Source of the DNA: Zygnema cylindricum
Lineage: Eukaryota > Streptophyta > Zygnematophyceae > Zygnematales > Zygnemataceae
Assembly (NCBI GenBank): GCA_037447655.1
Contig: JBBHKE010001969.1
Location: 455,558 to 519,557, forward strand
Direction: 5' to 3'
Length of the DNA: 64,000 nt
The notes beneath the pieces were generated by a model. It was not told the origin of the DNA. It searched no databases and saw nothing but the letters and a program-made list of their open reading frames with translations. The translations under genes and the position numbers were made by a program. This document shows, piece by piece, positions 1 through 11,201 of the stretch; positions within the stretch are counted from its first letter, which is position 1, and every line of letters begins with the position of its first letter.

Positions 1-289
1 ACCTGCCGCCTAGCGCTTCGCTAGGCTACATTTTATTTGCCTTACAACCTTATCCGCGGCGGTCATGACGCCTCGACGCTGCATCAATTCAGTTGCATCG
101 ACGCCGATAAACATACTAGGCATGCCTGTTCGCGTCGGTCGCGTCGATCGCGTCGACGCCTATTATACTGATCCTTTCTAGAGCTCATTACTACTAACAT
201 GCCATCACCATCGAATCATCAACGAGTCACCATCGAACCAAAGACTGTATGCTTCTCATGCCACATTTATAATACATGTTGTCGCAGTA

Positions 290-522
290 CTGGCGGCGCC
301 TATTCCAACATTCCGTTTATTTTACATCGGATCGCTTCGCGATCCGCCGTCCATTTGTCACAGCTTGTTCACACCACTCAATGAGTATTTTACGTCACTT
401 TAATTATATCAATCCGTTCCCTCCCCCAATCCGTGAATCTATTCAAACCTCCATATTAAATCCAATTAGCAGTTACGGGCAAACTATCTCGTACGCACGA
501 AACTAACTTTTCAAAACAACAA
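290..522. repeat. Direct repeat, copy 1
   Basis: This segment recurs about 2 kb downstream at 2270-2523. Shared blocks include ATCGGATCGC, ATCCGCCGTCCATTT and, at the right end, GTACGCACGA followed by TTTCAAAACAACA. The pair could be LTRs or fragments of an old mobile element, but no clean TG...CA ends or target duplication were found. No gene is visible in 1-289. Confidence 0.55.
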
Positions 523-599
523 ACACCCCTAACAAGGCCGTTCACAGCCAAATCTAAGCAATACCACAAAAGCCACTCCAGGAAGAAACATGTCACCTA

Positions 600-760
600 T
601 GCAAGGCCACTTGTGGCCAAATTTAATAAAACAGAAAACTATTCAAGGCCCACAAGGCCAGATGTAGAAAAATAGGAAACTATCTAAGGCCCACAAGGCC
701 AGATGTAATAAAAAAAGAAATTATCCTAGCCCAAAAAGGCCAGATGTAATAGACAAGAAG
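600..760. repeat. Degenerate tandem repeat containing CCCACAAGGCCAGATGTA
   Basis: About four imperfect units of roughly 50 bp carry AAGGCC...AAGGCCAGATGTAATA followed by an A-rich spacer. It lies between the two direct-repeat copies at 290 and 2270. No coding signal is seen. Confidence 0.6.
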
Positions 761-1073
761 TTGATATCCAAGACCAATCACGGTCAGATCTAAAGAAAAT
801 GCAATCACAATGCCAATGCGAAAAGGAAGGCACAACCCTCGGCCGGATCCTAACCCCTCTAGGTTACCGCGTTTAATAACCTATCACGCGCCTGCAACCA
901 GAAGGACCTAACTACTCACCTAGAGCGATAACACCACTTGTTTGATGAAGGGAAACCTTGTGGACCTTGGCGTAGGCTAAGTGAATTAATTGGTAGGACT
1001 TTTACAAGAAAGTATGATAGGGAGGAGAAAAACTTAGCGCTAACAAGCTGCAGGCAGAAAGCGCCTCAGCGAA

Positions 1074-1228
1074 AACTTGGATAATTTGTACAGGAAAAAA
1101 AACTAAGAAAGAAGAAAAACGACAGAAAACTTCAAAATCTCCTAAAACCAAACTTGGATAATTTGTACAGGAAAAAAAAACTAAGAAAGAAGAAAAACAA
1201 CAGAAAGCTTCAAAATCTCCTAAAACCA
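1074..1228. repeat. Two tandem copies of a 77-bp unit
   Basis: AACTTGGATAATTTGTACAG begins at 1074 and again at 1151. Both copies run through an A-rich AAGAAAGAAGAAAAAC stretch to CTCCTAAAACCA. From 1229 to 2269 nothing recognisable is seen apart from AT-rich sequence. Confidence 0.8.
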
Positions 1229-2269
1229 ATTCCTGTACTCAAAAAATTATGGGGGTACATGTTGTCCATAACCATTTTCAGCCATGGATTTACCCTCGGA
1301 AGCACCATAGACTACCCAGAAACAGCCTACTTTGAATCAGCACAGAATTCTACAGAAATATAAAAACAAGCTGAAACTACAAACACATATAGTTTCTAGG
1401 CTAAAATCTAACCTGACAAAGTTTTAGACAAAAATAAAAAACAGAGTGATCACATCATCTGGTCAAAGTTGCAGAAAAACAGTATGCCATAAATTTGATA
1501 AAACCGACCAACTTCACAATGAAGTAAAACACAGATAAGGCACACAATATGCCTGAAAATATGTAGCGATGTAAAAAATATAGGGAGGAACACACATGCA
1601 AAATTTTAGTTAATTTTGCCAACAGATCTGAGAGCATTTCACAGATAAAATTACTAAAAACACCATAAACAGTTTTTGGTACAGAAAGTTCCTGTCTTAA
1701 AATGACTAAGTCCTACAAATATAAACTAGAGCTCACTACTGAACGTACGGAAGCATACCAGCCGTACGCTATCTACCTGTTACCTCAATTAATGTTAATT
1801 TACCCGAATACTTCAAGGTATGTCAAAATGAGTAAAAGTACAGTAATAACTAATTCACAAAAAGACAAAACAATGTTTAACCAAATATTTACACCGACAA
1901 CAAAATCGTAAGCTGAGTCATTGCTTGTAAGTCAACAAGACTCCACGAATCTTGTAAAACAATCCGAGCCGTCCAAATTAAGATATTGTGTGATTGACGC
2001 GATTTCGCGTCACAACTACTTGAAAAATACCGGCGGCCTTTGTCCGCCGTCCGTCGCTCTGTTCGGCACCCTCGATGTCGCGCCACGTGATCCCAAATTC
2101 CACTTGACGAAACGACGTCAAACCATCCAAATTTGTCCGTACCACAATTACGTACTTCGCCATAAATTACGCCTACCAATTTTTAGTACTCTTGAAAAAT
2201 AGGATTCTTTGTACCGTCGCGTCCTTTTCCATAAATGCCACCTGTCGCATTATGTTTCGTACGTGCGAC

Positions 2270-2523
2270 GTACCATTTCAATCTCTCGAATATTTTACGT
2301 CGGATCGCGTCGCAATCCGCCGTCCATTTCTTAACGCATTCCGCGCCACTCAATTACTCCATCACGTCCCTCTAATATTACTCATACATTTACTCCCCAA
2401 ATCCACAAATCCATTCGAACCTCCATTTGTATAACCACATTACTTCTGGTAATAATATACGCATGAAACGTCGCGTGCGCACAAAATGTCGCGTACGCAC
2501 GACACTAACATTTCAAAACAACA
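2270..2523. repeat. Direct repeat, copy 2
   Basis: Second copy of the 290-522 repeat: ACGTCGGATCGCGTCGCAAT, then the CCGCCGTCCATTTC block, ending GTACGCACGACACTAACATT. It is diverged by many substitutions, so the pair is old. Confidence 0.55.
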
Positions 2524-2608
2524 GTACAAAGTTAACTTTCCTAATTTAGTACAAAGCTCTGACTAATTCCAACTAACCAATAGCGTAAGGACATTTCCTA
2601 TACAATCT

Positions 2609-2703
2609 GCGCCTACTTTGTGTCTTGGCTAATAGGCGACCAGGACCAAATGCGTGCGCCTACTTTGGGTCTTGCCCAATAGGCGACCAAGACCAAATGC
2701 CTA
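2609..2703. repeat. Short tandem duplication with a CGCCTACTTTG...AATAGGCGACC core
   Basis: Two adjacent units of about 50 bp each contain CGCCTACTTTG, GTCTTG, AATAGGCGACCA and GACCAAATGC. Nothing else is recognised between 2524 and 3052. Confidence 0.6.
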
Positions 2704-3052
2704 CATTACGGAATTCACAGTCCACAAATTAAAAACCTTCCTAATTTACATGGAAATGCGTGAATCTACAAGGATTCATGACTTAAGTTCATCCAATCAC
2801 ATTTCAGCGCCAACTGTCCAAAATCGTACGTCCAATTCTATAACGGTCGGCCGCTGCGTGAAGTCAAAATATGCGACAAATATTCACGTACGGTCGCTGT
2901 TGTTCACGTAAATATGTACCTCTGTTCCACCAGAGGAATTTCCAGCGTCACTCCAATCAACGTACAGAATAATTCCTGCGTCTACCCACGATTCGTACGC
3001 AAAACAGAATTAGTGTGGCTGCAGTCTGTGATAATCCTACAAATGAACTAAA

Positions 3053-3600
3053 TTAATGTCCCGACAGAATGCGGCATGACATCACCCTAGAGAACACTTT
3101 TTCTCTTACAAAGTGTAATCTCACATCCATGTGCTTACTCTTGAAGTGATGACTCCGGTTAGGGGCAATGGCAATGGCAGCGGGGTTATCACACCAGATC
3201 ACGTGTGGATCAACCTTTATGTATCGTAATTCTTGCAACATGGATTTTACCCATAAGATTGCCTTGACAGCCAAACTTGCTGCCATATATTGTGACTCCA
3301 TCGTTGTTTGTGTCGTGACCTTTTGAAGTTTGTTGCTCTAGCAGCAAGTCACATTCCCAATTTGTACAACGAATCCCGTGGTGGATTTTCGGCTTGGCAT
3401 GTCGCCATAGCTTACATCACTCCACGTTTGGAGCTTCACTTCTCCTCCGCCTAGTGTGAGTTTGAGGTCTTTAGTTCTTGCCATATATTTTAAGACTATC
3501 CTTGCTGCATCACGGTCACACTTTCTTGGATTCTCTAGAATTTTGATCTGTATCCTAATTGCTACAGCAATATCCGGACAGGTACAGCATGAAATATATC
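3053..3600 (-). pseudogene. RNase H region of the older copia element
   Basis: Reading leftward, this gives the copia pattern SLIYLTTTRPDIAVA, then a WSDxSYGD segment near 3400, then MESQYMAAS and the C-terminal HHFKSKHMDVRLHFVREKV near 3110-3150. The region encodes the ribonuclease H that removes the RNA template during reverse transcription. Stops or frameshifts separate the SDxSYGD part from the MESQYMAA part near 3300-3350, so no intact product is possible. The residue order places it downstream of the RT fragment at 3735-4430. Confidence 0.8.
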
Positions 3601-3734
3601 AAGCTTCCCATTATCTGTTTGTAAGGTATTAGTGTCATTGTATCATCCTCCCTTGCCCCTGAATACTCACTAATAATGACACCTGGTGCTGTCTCTTCTC
3701 TCCCTAACTTTTGTTGAAACTCCATTAGAGTTAA

Positions 3735-4430
3735 TTATCCTTTTACCCCCCGCATTCCATACTCATCTAACATGTCTCCAATAACTTTTTTATGAGTCAA
3801 TTTTATTAATCTCTTATTTCTATCCTTCTCTTCCTGGATACCCAAAATATATTGTGCCTCACCGAGGTTTTTCATTTTGAATCGTGAATTTAAGGCAGTT
3901 TTGATTTTGTTAATTAGAACCATTGATTTGCTAATTAACAGTAAATCATCTATATACATTGCTATATACACTATCCCATTCTCACCCTTTAAAACATAGA
4001 CAGAGTGATCAGAACTTATCATTTGAAAACTTAGGCTAGTTAAGAATTCATCAAGTTTAAGTTTCCATTCTCTGGGGGCTTGTTTTAGGCCATACAAAAT
4101 TTTTAACAATTTACATACAAAGTGCTCTTTTCCAGGCTCAGCATACATTTCAAGTTGCTGCATGTAAATGGTCTCCTCTAATTCTCCATGTAGAAATTCT
4201 ATCTTTACATCCATTTGTTGTATTTCCACATCTTCTATAGCAGTTAGGGAAAGCAAAATCCTAACTGTCGAAAAATCTTACAACAAGAGAAAATGTTTCT
4301 TCAAAATCAATTAATTTCATTTTGATTATACCCCTTTGTAAAGAGTCTAGCCTTATATCGTGCAATGGTGTTATCAAGATTTAACTTCACTTTGAACACC
4401 CATTTGTTGTGGATCGCTTTTTTGTCCTAA
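3735..4430 (-). pseudogene. Reverse transcriptase of the older copia element
   Basis: The stretch 4256-3735 is open and holds the copia RT core: QQMDVKIEFLHGELEETIYM, LYGLKQAPREW, and the catalytic box as MYIDDLLLISKS (YIDD in place of the commoner YVDD). The 4430-4257 part carries KWVFKVKLN and ARYKARL but is in another frame with stops, so the N-terminus is broken. RT is the polymerase of the element. The stretch 4431-4815 corresponds to the usual integrase-RT linker and contains only fragmented frames. Confidence 0.85.
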
Positions 4431-4815
4431 GGGATGTCCACAAGCTCCCATGTCTGAGCCTCCATGATCGACTTCATTTTCTCGTTTCGCTTCCTCAATC
4501 CAGTGATTTCGCTCAGGTGATGAGAAGGCCTCTCAGATGGTCAAAGGCTCCCTTAAGGTTGCCGAGTAGGAAAACTGAGAGCTTGCTTGAAGGCGGCTTC
4601 TAAATCTTCTTCCCCCAAAATTTTGAAGCTAAGTTCGTAGGATCTCGCGCATTGCGCTAATTGCGCTGGTTTTGATTATTTTGCATTGTCCGCTGCAAGT
4701 CTAGTTGGAACTGAACTTGTTGAGGAACTCGTAGAATTTCAGACTCTTGGGTTACTACAGCACAATTTTGCATCTGCAGGACAATTACATGAATGCAATC
4801 TAAAATGACATATTC

Positions 4816-4935
4816 CTATACTTTTTGCAGCTTTTGCTGCTCTGTCATCTCCAATAGATCTATCGATTCCTGTTCATCTTTAACAATGATGTTCCTTAGT
4901 ACAACAATCTTTTGCCTTTCAAACACAAAGACTCG
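4816..4935 (-). pseudogene. C-terminal end of the older element's integrase
   Basis: Directly after the ATAAC duplication at 4936-4940, the leftward frame reads RVFVFERQKIVVLRNIIVKD. This is the copia integrase C-terminal motif that normally follows KGY. The preceding KGY is at 10159-10170, across the nested element. The open frame here continues rightward into the LTR stub of the nested element, so an apparent longer protein reaching 5259 is a chimera of two elements. Confidence 0.8.
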
Positions 4936-4940
4936 ATAAC

Positions 4941-5003
4941 TGAAACTCTGAGACCTCCATAAGTCCTCAGAGTGGACAACTTCCAAGAAGCCTCTAGGAT
5001 TAT
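4941..5003 (-). repeat. 3' LTR stub of the nested copia element
   Basis: The 63 bases match 9103-9165 with about four mismatches, including TGAAACTCTGAGACCTC and AGAAGCCTCTAGGAT. Similarity stops abruptly at 5003, where RNase H coding begins. This is the terminal part of U5, and it defines the left edge of the insertion. Confidence 0.88.
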
Positions 5004-5601
5004 GCACACCACTCTTAAGGTGACCGAGCTCACCAAGCAAAGACTTGACCCACATCAATTTTTTTACAGCCGAGCAAGATGCCATATACTCAGCCTCCAT
5101 GGTGGATTGAGCAATAACCTTTTGCTGTTTGCTACTCCAACAGCAAGCCTCATCACCCACATATAATACATATCCAGAAGTACATCTCCTCATCGGAGCA
5201 TCACCATAACTGGCATCACTCCAAGTGGTGATGTCAGTATTCTCCCCACCCAAATGCAACTATACATCCCTAGTTCCTATCAAATATCTAAGGAGTTTGT
5301 TAGCTGCCTCCCAATCCCTATTAGTAGGAGCATTTAGACTTCTACTCAGCACTCCAACAGCTGTAGCTAAATCCGGACGGGTATAATTTATAAAATAGAT
5401 TAGACTTCCCACTACTTGCCTGTAAGGAGTAGTCTGCATAAAATTCTGTTCTTCAAGAGATAATTCCTCGTTTAAGACTATGACTCCTTCTTCCTCACCC
5501 CCCTCACTTCCCTTCTTTAACTCCATTGGAGTTGTACAACTATTAGCTTTATCCATCTGAAATTTTTCAAGCATATTCCCTATTGCTTCCTTTTGAGTCA
5601 A
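5004..5601 (-). pseudogene. RNase H of the nested copia element, truncated
   Basis: Reads GSLIYFINYTRPDLATAVGV, then WSDASYGDAPMRRCTSGYVL and STMEAEYMASCSAVKKLMWV, the copia RNase H with its D and E acidic residues. An in-frame stop separates GTRDV from LHLGGEN at about 5260. The usual C-terminal part (CDN...H.R.KHID.R) is absent because sequence switches to the LTR stub at 5003 after ELGHLKSGV. The enzyme therefore cannot be complete. Confidence 0.85.
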
Positions 5602-6286
5602 AATATATAATCTTTCTTTTTCGGTCTGTTTCTACTTGAGTTTCCAAAATATATTTTGCTTCCTCAATATCCTTCATTTCAAATCTCCCTTTAAGATCGA
5701 TTTTTGGTTTATTAATTTTTTCCATTGATTTACTTAGAACAAGCAAATCATCAACATAAATTGCAATAAACATAACACCTTCATAATCTTCAAAAACATA
5801 GATTGAGTGATCTGAGCTGATCCAGATATATCCTAGACTTGTAAGAAACTCATCAAGCTTCTTATTCCACTGTCGAGGCGCTTTTTTCAAACTATAAAGA
5901 GATTTAATTAACCAGCATTCTTTACTCTCCTCTCTTTCCTCCACAAATCCTTCGAGTTATCGCATGAAGATCTCCTCTTCCAATTCTCCATGCAAAAACG
6001 TTGTCTTGATGTCCATCCGATGCACCTCCATGTCTTCCGTTGTTGCTAGACAGAGAAGTATGCGGACGGAGGGAAATCTGACCATCGGGGCAAAGGTTTC
6101 CTCATAGTCAATTCCCTCCTTTTGTGTAAATCCCTTTACCACTAATCGGGCCTTATAATGCTCAATTGTGTTATCTGGGTTCAGTTTTAATTTGAAAACC
6201 CACTTAAAACGGATTGGTTTTCGGTAAGGTGGACAATCCACCAGCTTTCTAAGTATCGGCTGCCATAATTGAGGCCATCTCCTCAT
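5567..6286 (-). pseudogene. Reverse transcriptase of the nested copia element
   Basis: Two collinear open segments share one frame, split by a single in-frame stop at about 5954 (EIFMR, stop, LEGFVEE; a P-E-G-F motif is usual here). Motifs in order are KWVFKLKLNPDNTIEHYKAR, VVKGFTQKEGIDYEETFAP, MDIKTTFLHGELEEEIFM, SLKKAPRQWNKKLDEF and the catalytic AIYVDDLLVLSK. The downstream junction to RNase H near 5600 needs a frame change. The stretch 6287-6578 is the integrase-RT linker and is out of frame with both sides. Confidence 0.88.
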
Positions 6287-6578
6287 TGATGGTTTTCTTC
6301 CACTGGATTCTTTCTAGGCAAGTCATGGCCTCTCCATAAGTGTGAGGTTAATCTTGATGAGATAGTTTTTTTGCATTGTTATTAACCTATTTTTCAAGCA
6401 ATCTTTTGCTACTTCTCCTTCCCCTCTCAAAATCTGTGGCCGGAATAGATAGTTCTTGTGGGTTCTTTCGAACGATCTCGGCTTCTCCCCTGTCCCTTTA
6501 TTCCGAATCAGTTTCCACCACGTGTTCCGCTTCGGGTAGAGTTGTCACTGGAGTTTCCGCAGCCGAGTTCTTTTCGGT

Positions 6579-8402
6579 CTAATTTGTACCTACAAGAATG
6601 TCATCTTCTCTAAAACGTGGATAGTTAGGAAGTTCAAAGTCATCAGAATTTTCTGACTCAAATCTGATTTTTACTGACTTTGTATGCTTGAAGGGATCCA
6701 CAAACTTTCCTTCATCCATAACTACTAGATGCTTTACTAAGATTATATCTTCCCTTTTTAGATCATAAACTCTATATCCTTTAACATCCTCATCATATCC
6801 TAATAAGTATCCCGGTTTTCCTTTAGGATCTAACTTTCTATTAGACCGATCTGTATCTAGACTGAATACTTGACTGCCGTAAACCTTTAAGTGAGAAATG
6901 TCTGGTTTCCTGCTTCTCCATCTCTCATAAGGTGTTTGATCTTTTATAGTTGAAGTAAGAACTCTATTTTTGAGGTAATTAGCACTGTTCATTGCTTCCG
7001 CCCAAAACCTTTTTCCTATGTTCTTATCCGACAACATACTTCTAGCACTATCACTTAGTGTCCTATTTAATCTTTCAGCTACCCCATTCTGTTCTTGGTT
7101 TTCTGGAACTGTCTTTTGGTGTTGGACTCCATCTTCCTTGAGAAAATCCTCAATCTGGTTAGAAGTATACTCTCCACCATTGTCACTCCTTACTCTCTTG
7201 ATTGGAGTTTCATGGAGTTTTTCGCTCCATGCGTTATATTGTCTAAAAAAATCTTGAGCCTCTGACTTGTTTTTCAAAACATACACATTGGAATACAGAG
7301 ACCAATCATCAGTGATAGTCATCATAAATCTCTTCCCCCCCAGTGAGGGCACTTTAGCCGGTCCCCAAATATCTGTGTGTAATAAATCTAGAATTTTTTC
7401 TCCCTTATAAGTGGTTGTTTTGGGAAAGGGTAATCTGTGTGCTTTATATTGAGCACATCCACTACAATCACTTATATTATCACTTTCACTAAACTGAATC
7501 CCTTCCACCATTCCCATCTTCTTCATCTCTTTTAACTTATCTAAAAACACATGCCCAAGCCTCTTATGCCACATTATAATATCATGAACACCTGTATAAT
7601 AAAGTTTCTTTGTTTCATTACTTAAAATCAGCCTAAACATCCCTTGGCTACCATTCTCAGCAATGAAATAGACCTCTTCCTCAAAACTTGCAGTAAAGAC
7701 TCCTTCCCTAGTGCTAGTAAAAAAACCATTATCATCTAATAAAGATGTTGAGATGAGGTTTTTGTTCAGCTGCGGAATAAACAATACATCGGAGAATGTT
7801 ACTATAGATGTCTTTCCTTCTACTAACACTTCCAAATCTACCGATCCTACAAGAGTAGTAGTGACTATCCTCCCATCCCCGTACTCTATCTCTAAGGTGG
7901 GAATCTTTCTTATCTTAGTGAAAAGGTGCTTATCCTTACACATGTGCATGGAGGCACCTGAATCTAAAATCCAGCCTGCTTCACCTTTCAATACATCGTA
8001 AGCACATTTTTGCCTTCGTGGAATTTTGACCTCGTTTTTTGCCTCCAACTCCTCATCCAATAGGAGCTCATCGTCCTCGTCGTCAGATTCCGCCTCATGT
8101 ACGTGTGTCACAAGTGCCTTTTTCTTTTTTCCCGGGGTTCCACCAACGTGCCCCTGCTTTAATCGAAGCTCGGTTAGCTTAGTGTAATCTGCCATATAGT
8201 GCCCCGGTTTCTTACAAAAATGACATAAACCTTTGGGATTCCTTATTCGGAACTCATCGGTCTGATATTTCTTCTCCCTCCCTCCATAGTTTTCGACTGG
8301 TTTCCGGGAATCCTTATTCCTCCAATCGGTCGCAGCTGCCAAGGCTTGCACACTCTTTCCTCCCCTTCGGATCTCAATCGTATTCTCCCGAACGAGAATC
8401 AT
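6579..8402 (-). pseudogene. Gag zinc knuckle, protease and integrase of the nested copia element
   Basis: A 607-residue open segment of the polyprotein. In order it shows a CCHC knuckle (CHFCKKPGHYMADC-like, with the last C replaced by Y-T), the aspartic protease site ILDSGASMHMC near residue 145, a GAG-pre-integrase HH-CC region (MWHKRLGHVFLDKL ... CSGCAQYKAH), and the integrase core. That core has LLHTDIWGPAKVPSLGG, RSDNGGEYTSNQIEDFL and QNGVAERLNRTLSDSARSML, so the D, D, E triad is intact. It ends in the C-terminal KVYGSQVF...KGYRVYDLKRE segment. This is the best-preserved part, but the flanking frames are broken. Confidence 0.9.
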
Positions 8403-9102
8403 CCCTACCAGTGAGTTTTAGATCCACCTTGAGTCCTGCAAGTCTTGCACACGGTTGACTATGTTCTCGAACGCATCTGGTAACTTCATCAGTAAACAGT
8501 TTATCTTTTCTTTTTCACTAAAATCTTTTCTTGCATTCTCAAGCTCCATAAAAAGTGTAGCAAGCTCATTGCAAAAATCCAACATCTTCCCCCCTTTGTA
8601 TACATACTCCTTAACTTTTTGATAAGTGAACTATTGTATCTGAATCGTACCAATTCGGTACATCTCTATGAGAGCCATCTAAAGATCGGATGCCCTTTCT
8701 ACTTGCAAATGAGGACATGCAAGCCCTTGAGTAAGATGGCGGAGGATGAAGTGCTCTGGTGCCATATTGTTGAAGCCCCAAGTATCACTATCATTCCCCT
8801 CGTTCCTCAGAATAGGTGACATGAATGCTGAACCAGTCGCTATTGGTGAGGTTGTCTCCTTCTCCATTGCTTTGTCCACCACCTCTCCTTCCTTTGTCTC
8901 CTCTCTTGAAGATGGATCTGCTTTCCTTCTGAATCTGGTTCCTCCAAACCCTGAAGGGATTCGAAGACTTGATGGACGCCCTACTGGTCCACTCACTATC
9001 CCCCAAAACCTTTTCTCGCATAGAGATCCTATCATCATACTTTCACAATATATGAAGCCATTTCCATTAAAGATGGGTACCGTAGAGGATGGGCCCATAA
9101 CC
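8403..9102 (-). pseudogene. Gag N-terminal half of the nested copia element
   Basis: Starts at VMGPSSTVPIFNGNGFIYCE, homologous to VMGMSSIIPIFSGEKYVYWA in the older element's gag. It runs in several frames through gag-like NELATLFMELENARKDFSEK near 8550. Multiple frameshifts are evident because the gag similarity changes frame around 9010 and 8680. The ATG at the start lies inside the primer-binding site, next to the LTR. Confidence 0.75.
9091..9102 (-). promoter_or_regulatory. Primer-binding site for half initiator-Met tRNA
   Basis: The minus strand reads GGTTATGGGCCC immediately after the LTR end TTTCA. This is complementary to GGGCCCATAACC, the anticodon stem-loop of eukaryotic initiator tRNA-Met. 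Drosophila copia and some plant copia elements prime from such a cleaved half-tRNA instead of the 3' CCA end. The ATG inside it is in frame with gag. Confidence 0.8.
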
Positions 9103-10158
9103 TGAAACTCTGAGACCTCTATAAGTCCTCAGAGTGGACAGCTTCGAAGAAGCCTCTAGGATAATCGTGACCCCTTTGTGTTTCAGCAAGAATAACTGCC
9201 ACTTTGGCGATCAAAAACTCTAACCACCTTCACCCGTGTGAAGAAAAGACTCCCTTGAGTTGATAGCAAAAAGAATCTCTGAATTTGCTCCGCTGAGCAG
9301 TAAGTTATGGAGGGTCAAAGTTGACCTTTTGTACAGAAGCTCTTTGGGAGATAGGGTCCTACCTACTAATTTTTTCTAAGTCCTATCTCTCTCACAAACT
9401 CTATCTATTGATGTACGAACCAATCATATTACTCTTCCGTACACAAAAGTACAACTGCCGGTGTACTTTTTGTACGAATACTGTACGACATGGTCTAAAT
9501 GTCGACACTGGTATATCTGGATTTGCTCCTTTAATCCCCGCAGATTCCGCGATCGAATGTTTTTCTGCCACACGTCATCCGATGTGGCGATGACCACAAA
9601 CCGTCGAAATCCTCGTCCGCGATCTTGGCATTCATTCAGGCCGTCCGATAGAATGCATATTTAATCGTAGTTGTAATAAATACCTGCGCGGTATTCGTTT
9701 CGCTATCGAAACAAATGCGCGGTACTTGTTCCTTGTCTGTACCTTAATCCGTACTTTACATAACTGGATCTATGTATCCCGTAAGCAATTGTAGTTAAAT
9801 AAATATTCCTACGTAATTATAATAAAATAATTTTTAAATCCAATACTAAAAATCATTAGTATTAGACATTACGGTTAGGACTACCGGTTACCGGCTATCT
9901 AATATTTTGTGGGTACTAGGATCAAATCTTGGTTCTGACCTATCCTTTTAGTAAATAAACCAGTAAATAAACTAATCCATTTCCCGTAAGTCTTTGGATA
10001 GCCTAGGCAGCCATGGCTCTAGCTTCCACTCCAACTTCTCAGTGACTGCGACAAGTGTGGGAGTTGGATAGAGAAGTTAGAGATAGACTGCCTCGGCTTC
10101 TTTCTGTATTTTAATTTAGACCTAGAAAATACTTAAAAAGGAACCATCAATTTCTACA
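9103..10158 (-). repeat. 5' LTR of the nested copia element (1056 bp)
   Basis: In element sense the LTR runs from TGTAGAAATTGATGG (10158) to GAGAGTTTCA (9103), a standard TG...CA. The same sequence recurs as LTRs at 18602, 58286, 59914, 61473 and 63059. An antisense tRNA-like block is at about 9870-9940 on the + strand (ACGGTTAGGACTACCGG, later GGATCAAATCTTGGTTC). Confidence 0.9.
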
Positions 10159-10758
10159 ATAACCTTTTGAGTGATCATTAAATTTTAATAAAATGCCCGG
10201 TAATCCCTTTGCTTCCTTTTTCCATGTATCATTAGATGTATCCAAGATAAAGCATTTACTGCCAAAGACCTTGAAATGACTTACATCTGGCTTCCTACCT
10301 TTCCAGATCTCGTATGGAGTGGTCTCTAACGATCTTGATCCTATCCTATTCTTAATGAAAACTGCACAATTTAGAGCCTCAGCCCAGAATTTCGGATCCA
10401 CTTTCTTATCTGCAAGCATCGACTTGGAGCTCTCTGTGAGGGTCCTATTTATTCTCTCGTAGACCCCATTTTGTTCCGGTGAATACGGAACAGTTTTATG
10501 ATGACTTATACCTTCATCAAGTAAAAAAAAATCAAATTCATTTGATGTATATTCCTTACCATTGGTCGATCTGAACTCCAAAATTGGTAAACTATGGAGT
10601 TTTTCAACCCAAGCTTTATACTGTTTGAAGTGACCAAACACTTTACTACTTTCTTTCATAAAGTATACTTTTGTAAATTTGGAAAAATCATCTATGAAGG
10701 AGACCATATATTTCATCCCCCTTGCAGATGGTACCTTTGCAGGACCAAACACATCCAA
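10159..10758 (-). pseudogene. Integrase core of the older copia element, interrupted
   Basis: Leftward frame with MDVFGPAKVPSARGMKYMVS, then FRSTNGKEYTSNEFDFFLL, PEQNGVYERINRTLTESSKS, and FKVFGSKCFILD up to HSKGY at 10159, where the nested element enters. The second catalytic Asp of the D-D-E triad is lost: RSTNGKEY stands where RSDNGGEY is normal. The gene was therefore probably inactive even without the insertion. Confidence 0.88.
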
Positions 10759-10815
10759 ATGAATATGTTGAAATAGTTTGGTTAACTGATGATCAGTCTC
10801 CTTAGGAAATGGGAA

Positions 10816-11142
10816 TCAATGGATTTTTCCTAAAGCGCAACCATCACACGTTTTAACCGGCTGATCTGTGATTGAGACACCATCTATTTTGCCAACAAGT
10901 ACCATTTTTCTCAAACTATCATAATTTACATAACCTAATCTTTTATGCCACAACTCATCTAAATGCAAAACACCAAAGTACAGAACATCATTCTCCTTGG
11001 TATTAGCGATATGCATGCGGTACATCTTGCTACTATCTATAGTACTTGTAATTGTGACCTTGCCATTTTTGCTAAAAACTTGCCGACCATTTTTCAAATT
11101 GACCTCAAAACCTTTACTTTCTACTAATGATGTAGGAAACAA
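10816..11142 (-). pseudogene. GAG-pre-integrase (zinc-finger) region of the older copia element
   Basis: Contains LDELWHKRLGYVNYDSLRKM and KTCDGCALGKIH, the H-H-C-C zinc-binding region that precedes copia integrase. It is separated from the integrase by a frame break between 10758 and 10816, and from the protease segment by a break at 11143-11201. Confidence 0.85.
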
Positions 11143-11201
11143 ATTTTCTTAAAGTTAGGCACAAAAAAAACATTGTGAAGGGTCATTTCAATTGCTTTTC
11201 C

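Larger units (their letters stand above)
4941..10158 (-). mobile_element. Nested Ty1/copia retrotransposon with 5-bp target duplication ATAAC
   Basis: A 5218-bp copia element in the same orientation as its host. Its outer ends are TGAAACTC at 4941 and ...TTTCTACA at 10158 on the + strand. These are flanked by ATAAC at 4936-4940 and ATAAC at 10159-10163, the 5-bp duplication expected of an LTR element. The 5' LTR (9103-10158) is full length. Only the last 63 bp of the 3' LTR survive (4941-5003), joined to a truncated RNase H, so a deletion removed the rest. Gag-pol carries in-frame stops and frameshifts. It entered the integrase gene of the older copia element. Confidence 0.92.

Noticed and set aside
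4816-5259. Single 147-codon RNase H-like protein
   Set aside because: It fuses RNase H of the nested element, 63 bp of LTR and the older element's integrase tail; it is an accident of open frame.
9103-10158. Solo LTR with 6-bp duplication ATAACC at 9097-9102 and 10159-10164
   Set aside because: The left ATAACC is the primer-binding site; the true duplication is ATAAC at 4936-4940 and 10159-10163, making this the 5' LTR of an element.
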